Made by a program: the position numbers and the translations under genes. Below, one piece after another: positions 47,387 to 51,444 of a stretch of 51,444 bases of DNA (the stretch's first letter is position 1; each line of letters begins with the position of its first letter). A model generated the notes under the pieces. It made no database searches and was not told where the DNA came from. It was given only the letters and a program-made list of their open reading frames with translations. Where the stretch lies: the NCBI GenBank assembly GCA_001784115.1, contig MFPD01000001.1, positions 1 through 51,444 on the forward strand. The letters run 5' to 3'. This DNA comes from Candidatus Levybacteria bacterium RIFCSPLOWO2_02_FULL_37_18. GTDB lineage: Bacteria > Patescibacteriota > Microgenomatia > Levybacterales > UBA12049.

Positions 47387-48493
47387 ATGAATAAAAAATC
47401 TATTACCTATTCTCAAGTTGGAGATAACTACGACACCAAAGACCCAATAAAAAAACTTGCTCAGGACGCGGCAAAAGCTACAAGCAAAAATTTATTGATC
47501 CACGGTTTTGAGGAAGTAGAAGATTCACGAGGAGAATCCGCTTATGTATGGAAACAGGGAGATATATACATGGCAGCGGTTGTCGAAGGACTTGGTACAA
47601 AAAATCTAATCGCGGATGATACAAGAAAAATTACCGGAAAAACATACTACGATGTTATTGCCCATGACACTGTTGCTACTATTATTAATGACCTCGTAAC
47701 TGTTGGTTCAAAACCGCTTGTTGTCCACGCATACTGGGCAATTGAGGATAACAGTTGGTTATCGGATGCAAAACGGATGACAGATTTAATTAATGGATGG
47801 AAAAGTGCATGCGATATTGGCGGTGCATCATGGGGCGGAGGAGAAACAGCAACTATGAAACAAATTGTTATAAAAGACACAGCGGAATTTGGCGGATCTG
47901 CAGTTGGAATAATTGCCCCCCCTAACAAACTTTTAACCGATAAAAATTTACAATCCGGAGATAGAATTCTCATGTTCAAAAGCAACGGCGTTAATGCAAA
48001 TGGAATTTCTTTGACCCGCGCTGTTGCAAAAGAACTACCGGACGGATACGCGACAAAACTAGCTGACGGATCATTGTACGGAGAAACGCTTTTAGCTAAA
48101 ACAAACATGTACTCAGAGCTCATTCAACAATTGTTCAAAAACAATATCGATATTCATTATATTTCAAATATCACAGGACATGGTTTAAGAAAAATAATGC
48201 GTGCTCGAGATTCGTTTACATATGTTATTGAACGTATATTTGACCCACAAGAAATATTTTTATTCATCCAAAAACATGCCAATTTAGATAACTACGAAAT
48301 GTATCAGACATATAATATGGGGCAGGACTATGTAATATTTTTGCCCGAAAAACATGTAAAAAAAGCTCAAAAAATTGTAAAAGAAAATGGATTCGAAAGT
48401 ATTGATGCAGGATATGTAGAAATTGGAGAACGCCAAGTTATTATTAAACCAAAAAATCTTATTTATAAAAGCAAAACCCTGGATTTACGTTAA
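47387..48493 (+). CDS. purM: Phosphoribosylformylglycinamidine cyclo-ligase (AIR synthase)
   Basis: EGLGTKNLIADD, HDTVATIINDLVTVGSKPLVVHAYWA, GGETATM, NITGHGLRKIMRA. Confidence 0.9.
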   Translation: MNKKSITYSQVGDNYDTKDPIKKLAQDAAKATSKNLLIHGFEEVEDSRGESAYVWKQGDIYMAAVVEGLGTKNLIADDTRKITGKTYYDVIAHDTVATIINDLVTVGSKPLVVHAYWAIEDNSWLSDAKRMTDLINGWKSACDIGGASWGGGETATMKQIVIKDTAEFGGSAVGIIAPPNKLLTDKNLQSGDRILMFKSNGVNANGISLTRAVAKELPDGYATKLADGSLYGETLLAKTNMYSELIQQLFKNNIDIHYISNITGHGLRKIMRARDSFTYVIERIFDPQEIFLFIQKHANLDNYEMYQTYNMGQDYVIFLPEKHVKKAQKIVKENGFESIDAGYVEIGERQVIIKPKNLIYKSKTLDLR

Positions 48494-48495
48494 TC

Positions 48496-48517
48496 ACTAA
48501 TATACTGGTATATTAGT
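48496..48517. promoter_or_regulatory. Palindrome between convergent purM and guaA
   Basis: ACTAATATAC-TG-GTATATTAGT; shares the core with the palindrome at 40530. Confidence 0.5.
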
Positions 48518-48560
48518 TATGGTAAACTTTTTTCAATTTCCTATTTACTATTTTCTATGA

Positions 48561-50096
48561 CTATTCCCACTCCATTGTCGCCGGAGGTTTTGTAGAAATG
48601 TCGTAGACAACTCGGGAAATTCCCGATACTTCATTGACAATTCTGGATGAAATTTTTTGCAAAACCTCATACGGAAGACGCGTCCAGGTGGAAGTCATTA
48701 CATCTGTTGATTCAACAACTCGAAGCGCTATAACTTCTCCAAAAAATCTGCCGTCTCCTTTTACTGCTGTTGACCCTACACCTGTTAATACCGGAAATGA
48801 TATAAACACATTTTTTAAAATTCCTGCTTTTTCTAATTCTTCTAAAACTATTTCATCAGCCAGTTTTTCTTTTTCCAAGCGTATTGACGTAACTTCTCCG
48901 CGTATCCTCACCGCATACCCTGGTCCTGGAAATGGTTGTTTAAAAACAAATTCAGGAGAAATTCCAAGCATTGTTCCAATAATTCTTACTTCATCTTTGT
49001 AAAAATGTCTTAAAGGTTCTAATAATTTAAATTTCATTTTATTTGGTAAACCGCCAACATTATGATGAGATTTTATTTTTGCTGCATGTTTTGTTCCTTG
49101 ACTCTCAATCACATCTGAATAAATTGTTCCTTGAAGTAAAAACTCAACTTGTTTTCCTGATTTTATAAGCGTTTTCATTTCTGCTTCAAAAATTTCGATA
49201 TAAAAGTTTCCAATAATCCTTCTTTTTTTTTCGGGATCAGAAACTCCTTTGAGTCTTTTTAACATTTCTTCCTCAACGTTTACAATTCGAGGAACAATCC
49301 CTACGCTTTTAAATATTTTTTTAACGTGTTCTTCTGTTCCTTTTCTCATCAAACCGTTTTCAACATAAATCGGAATAAATTGTTTCCCTATTGCTTTAGC
49401 AGTTAAAACCCCTGCAACTGTTGAGTCAACGCCACCGGAAACAGCACCAATAACTACAGCTTTTCCTACTGCGTGCTTGATTTGATCTTCAAGTTCGCCA
49501 ATATTAATAGTGTGTGAACTTGTTTGTAACTTACAAAGTACCACAAAATTTTTTAATAGCTCTCTACCGTTTTCCGTATGCTCTACCTCAGGATGAAACA
49601 AAATGCCATAGATATTTTTTTTAGTATTTTGAACAAACGCAAATGGAACATGTTCTGTCCTTCCAATCACTTCAAAACCTTTTGGCAATTTGAAAATTTC
49701 ATCTCCATGGCTCATCCACGCTGTGAACTTTTCTGGCAATCCATTTGAAATTTGAAATTTGAAATTTGAAATTTTTAATTGGGCTGGTCCGTATTCTTTT
49801 TTTCCAGAAACCACCTTTCCGCCCAAAAGTTTTACAACTGTCTGAAATCCATAACAAATACCTAAAATCGGAATACCAAAATCAAAAGTTTCTTTACCAA
49901 TCGATGGCGCTCCTTTTTCGTATACAGAAGAAGGTCCGCCTGATAAAATAATGCCATCGGGACGTTCTATTTTTATTTCGGAAAGCAGCTCTTCCGGATA
50001 GAGTATTTTCGTGGTAACTCCGAATTCTCTTAATCTTCGTGCAATTAAATGAGTTGTTTGGGAACCAAAATCAACAAGTACGATCATATAAATCAA
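48561..50096 (-). CDS. guaA: GMP synthase (glutamine-hydrolysing)
   Basis: ILSGGPSSVYE, GICYGFQ, AVSGGVDSTVAG, QPFPGPGYAVRI, TSKPPATMEWE C-terminus. Confidence 0.97.
   Translation of the reverse strand: MIYMIVLVDFGSQTTHLIARRLREFGVTTKILYPEELLSEIKIERPDGIILSGGPSSVYEKGAPSIGKETFDFGIPILGICYGFQTVVKLLGGKVVSGKKEYGPAQLKISNFKFQISNGLPEKFTAWMSHGDEIFKLPKGFEVIGRTEHVPFAFVQNTKKNIYGILFHPEVEHTENGRELLKNFVVLCKLQTSSHTINIGELEDQIKHAVGKAVVIGAVSGGVDSTVAGVLTAKAIGKQFIPIYVENGLMRKGTEEHVKKIFKSVGIVPRIVNVEEEMLKRLKGVSDPEKKRRIIGNFYIEIFEAEMKTLIKSGKQVEFLLQGTIYSDVIESQGTKHAAKIKSHHNVGGLPNKMKFKLLEPLRHFYKDEVRIIGTMLGISPEFVFKQPFPGPGYAVRIRGEVTSIRLEKEKLADEIVLEELEKAGILKNVFISFPVLTGVGSTAVKGDGRFFGEVIALRVVESTDVMTSTWTRLPYEVLQKISSRIVNEVSGISRVVYDISTKPPATMEWE
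49745..49772. repeat. Four perfect 7-bp tandem repeats (TTGAAAT) inside guaA
   Basis: CCAT-TTGAAAT-TTGAAAT-TTGAAAT-TTGAAAT-TTTTAATT; encodes KISNFKFQISN. Confidence 0.95.
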
Positions 50097-50168
50097 CTAA
50101 TTATCAAATCAACTAATTTCCAATTATCCAATGGTATTTGTTGATTTGTTGATTGGAAATTTGAAATT

Positions 50169-51323
50169 TCAATAGTTTTCTCCTGCATTGGTTATGAGTA
50201 CATCATGCGGATGGCTTTCAGTAAGAGATGCTTGCGTAATTTGAATAAATTTTGCTTTTTTCCAAAGCTCTGGAATTGTTTTTGCTCCTACATAATACAT
50301 GCCGGACTTTATTCCCCCAAATGCTTGCTCAACAAGTTCTTTGACAGAACCCTTTACCGGAACAAGCCCTTCAACCCCTTCGGCAACCAAAACTCTATCT
50401 TTATAATCTTTACCATGAAACTCTCCTTCTGATTTTATTTCCGCTCCTTTTTTCATGGCGGCAATCGAACCCATTCCTCTGTATTCTTTAAACGCATACG
50501 TTTCTTGTTTTTTATGAAAAATGCTTCTGAATCTATGCGGAACTTTTTCCGGCGAAAGCTGTACAATCTCTCCCGGAGACTCTTCGGCTCCTGCAAAAAA
50601 ACTTCCCATCATGAATGTGGAAGCGCCAACTGCTAAAGCTTTTACCATATCGCCTGAATATTTTATGCCCCCGTCTGCAATAATAGGAACTCTTTCCTTC
50701 GGAGCAGCCGCGTTTGACGCGGCTTTTGCAGTTTCCATAATTGCAGTAATCTGCGGTACTCCCATTCCGGAAATAATTCTGGTCGTGCAAATTGCACCGG
50801 GCCCCATGCCTACCCGAAGCCCATCAGCCCCAGCTCCTATCAAAGCTTTTGCGCCTTCAAACATAGCGATATTACCTGCTATCACTTCTGCTTTGTATTT
50901 GTTCTTAATAAACTTAACTGCATCAACAATCGGTTTTGCAAAACCATGTGCCGAGTCAATGACAATCACATCAACTCCTGCTTTTACCAATGCTTCTACC
51001 CGTTCTTCAAAATTGCTTGCTCCAATTGCTGCACCAACCAATAGATGTTGGTCTTTTACTTTTTGTACTTCTGTACTCTGATTTTCTATTGACAAATTTC
51101 TATGAATAATTCCAATTCCGCCTAATCTTGCTAAAGCAATTGCAAGCTTACTTTCTGTAACGGTATCCATAGGAGAAGACACAAATGGAATTTTGAGCCT
51201 TATGTTTTTAGTAAAATGCGTTGAGATATCTATATCAGCCCGGGGGGAATCAGAATATCCGGGAAGAAGCAGCACGTCGTCAAATGTCAGACCTTGGTGT
51301 AATTGAGATTTTATAGGCTCCAT
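50169..51323 (-). CDS. guaB: IMP dehydrogenase lacking the CBS module
   Basis: LTFDDVLLLPGYSDS, VIDSAHGFA, GPGAICTTRIISGMGVPQ; RNLSIENQSTEVQKVKDQHLLVGAAIGA shows no CBS insert. Confidence 0.93.
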   Translation of the reverse strand: MEPIKSQLHQGLTFDDVLLLPGYSDSPRADIDISTHFTKNIRLKIPFVSSPMDTVTESKLAIALARLGGIGIIHRNLSIENQSTEVQKVKDQHLLVGAAIGASNFEERVEALVKAGVDVIVIDSAHGFAKPIVDAVKFIKNKYKAEVIAGNIAMFEGAKALIGAGADGLRVGMGPGAICTTRIISGMGVPQITAIMETAKAASNAAAPKERVPIIADGGIKYSGDMVKALAVGASTFMMGSFFAGAEESPGEIVQLSPEKVPHRFRSIFHKKQETYAFKEYRGMGSIAAMKKGAEIKSEGEFHGKDYKDRVLVAEGVEGLVPVKGSVKELVEQAFGGIKSGMYYVGAKTIPELWKKAKFIQITQASLTESHPHDVLITNAGENY

Positions 51324-51371
51324 AACTTACTATACAAAATTACGCCAAAAAAGTCAATATAATGTCCTAGT

Positions 51372-51443
51372 TCAGTACTTTTGAGACAACCTCCTTTCTT
51401 GTAAGTACTGATAAGGTGATAAATATTCTAAGGACTGGTGTGG
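51372..51443 (-). CDS. IS481-like transposase, C-terminal fragment running off the window
   Basis: Minus-strand frame PHQSLEYLSPYQYLQERRLSQKY*; followed by TGTCCTAG-type IS end at about 51363. Confidence 0.75.
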   Translation of the reverse strand, partial: PHQSLEYLSPYQYLQERRLSQKY

Positions 51444-51444
51444 T

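Noticed and set aside
1-51444. CRISPR array
   Set aside because: No regularly spaced direct repeats with unique spacers and no cas-like genes were seen.

Overview
The window reads as a compact, AT-rich bacterial genome segment, probably from an uncultivated CPR/Patescibacteria-like lineage (inferred from gene style; not proven). Left part (1-17.1 kb): redox and membrane proteins, a DEAD-box helicase, a large cell-surface beta-helix protein with a TIM-barrel glycosidase-like gene, and M23-like genes. Centre (17.2-29.3 kb): a mobile/defence region ending at a tRNA-Asn. It holds a restriction endonuclease plus Dam-like methyltransferase, a HARE-HTH nuclease, a decayed serine recombinase, a PIN-like protein, a signal peptidase gene with a candidate pseudoknotted leader RNA, a replication-initiator-like module, and an intact large serine recombinase that runs into the tRNA. 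Right part (29.5-51.3 kb): rpoD, an intein-containing dnaG, archaeal-type pantoate kinase and phosphopantothenate synthetase next to coaBC, then a purine cluster (purA, purB, purE, purC-purN fusion, purSL, purQ, purM, guaA, guaB). An IS481-like transposase end lies at the window edge. Best leads: (1) a candidate pseudoknot RNA with two GAAA tetraloop hairpins upstream of lepB; (2) two palindromic elements inserted in-frame, in different reading frames, inside purL; (3) a vestigial recombinase 5' end marking a cargo-swap junction; (4) an intein at the last zinc-ligand Cys of DnaG; (5) archaeal-type CoA genes in a bacterial operon. All calls are from reading the sequence; no database search was run.
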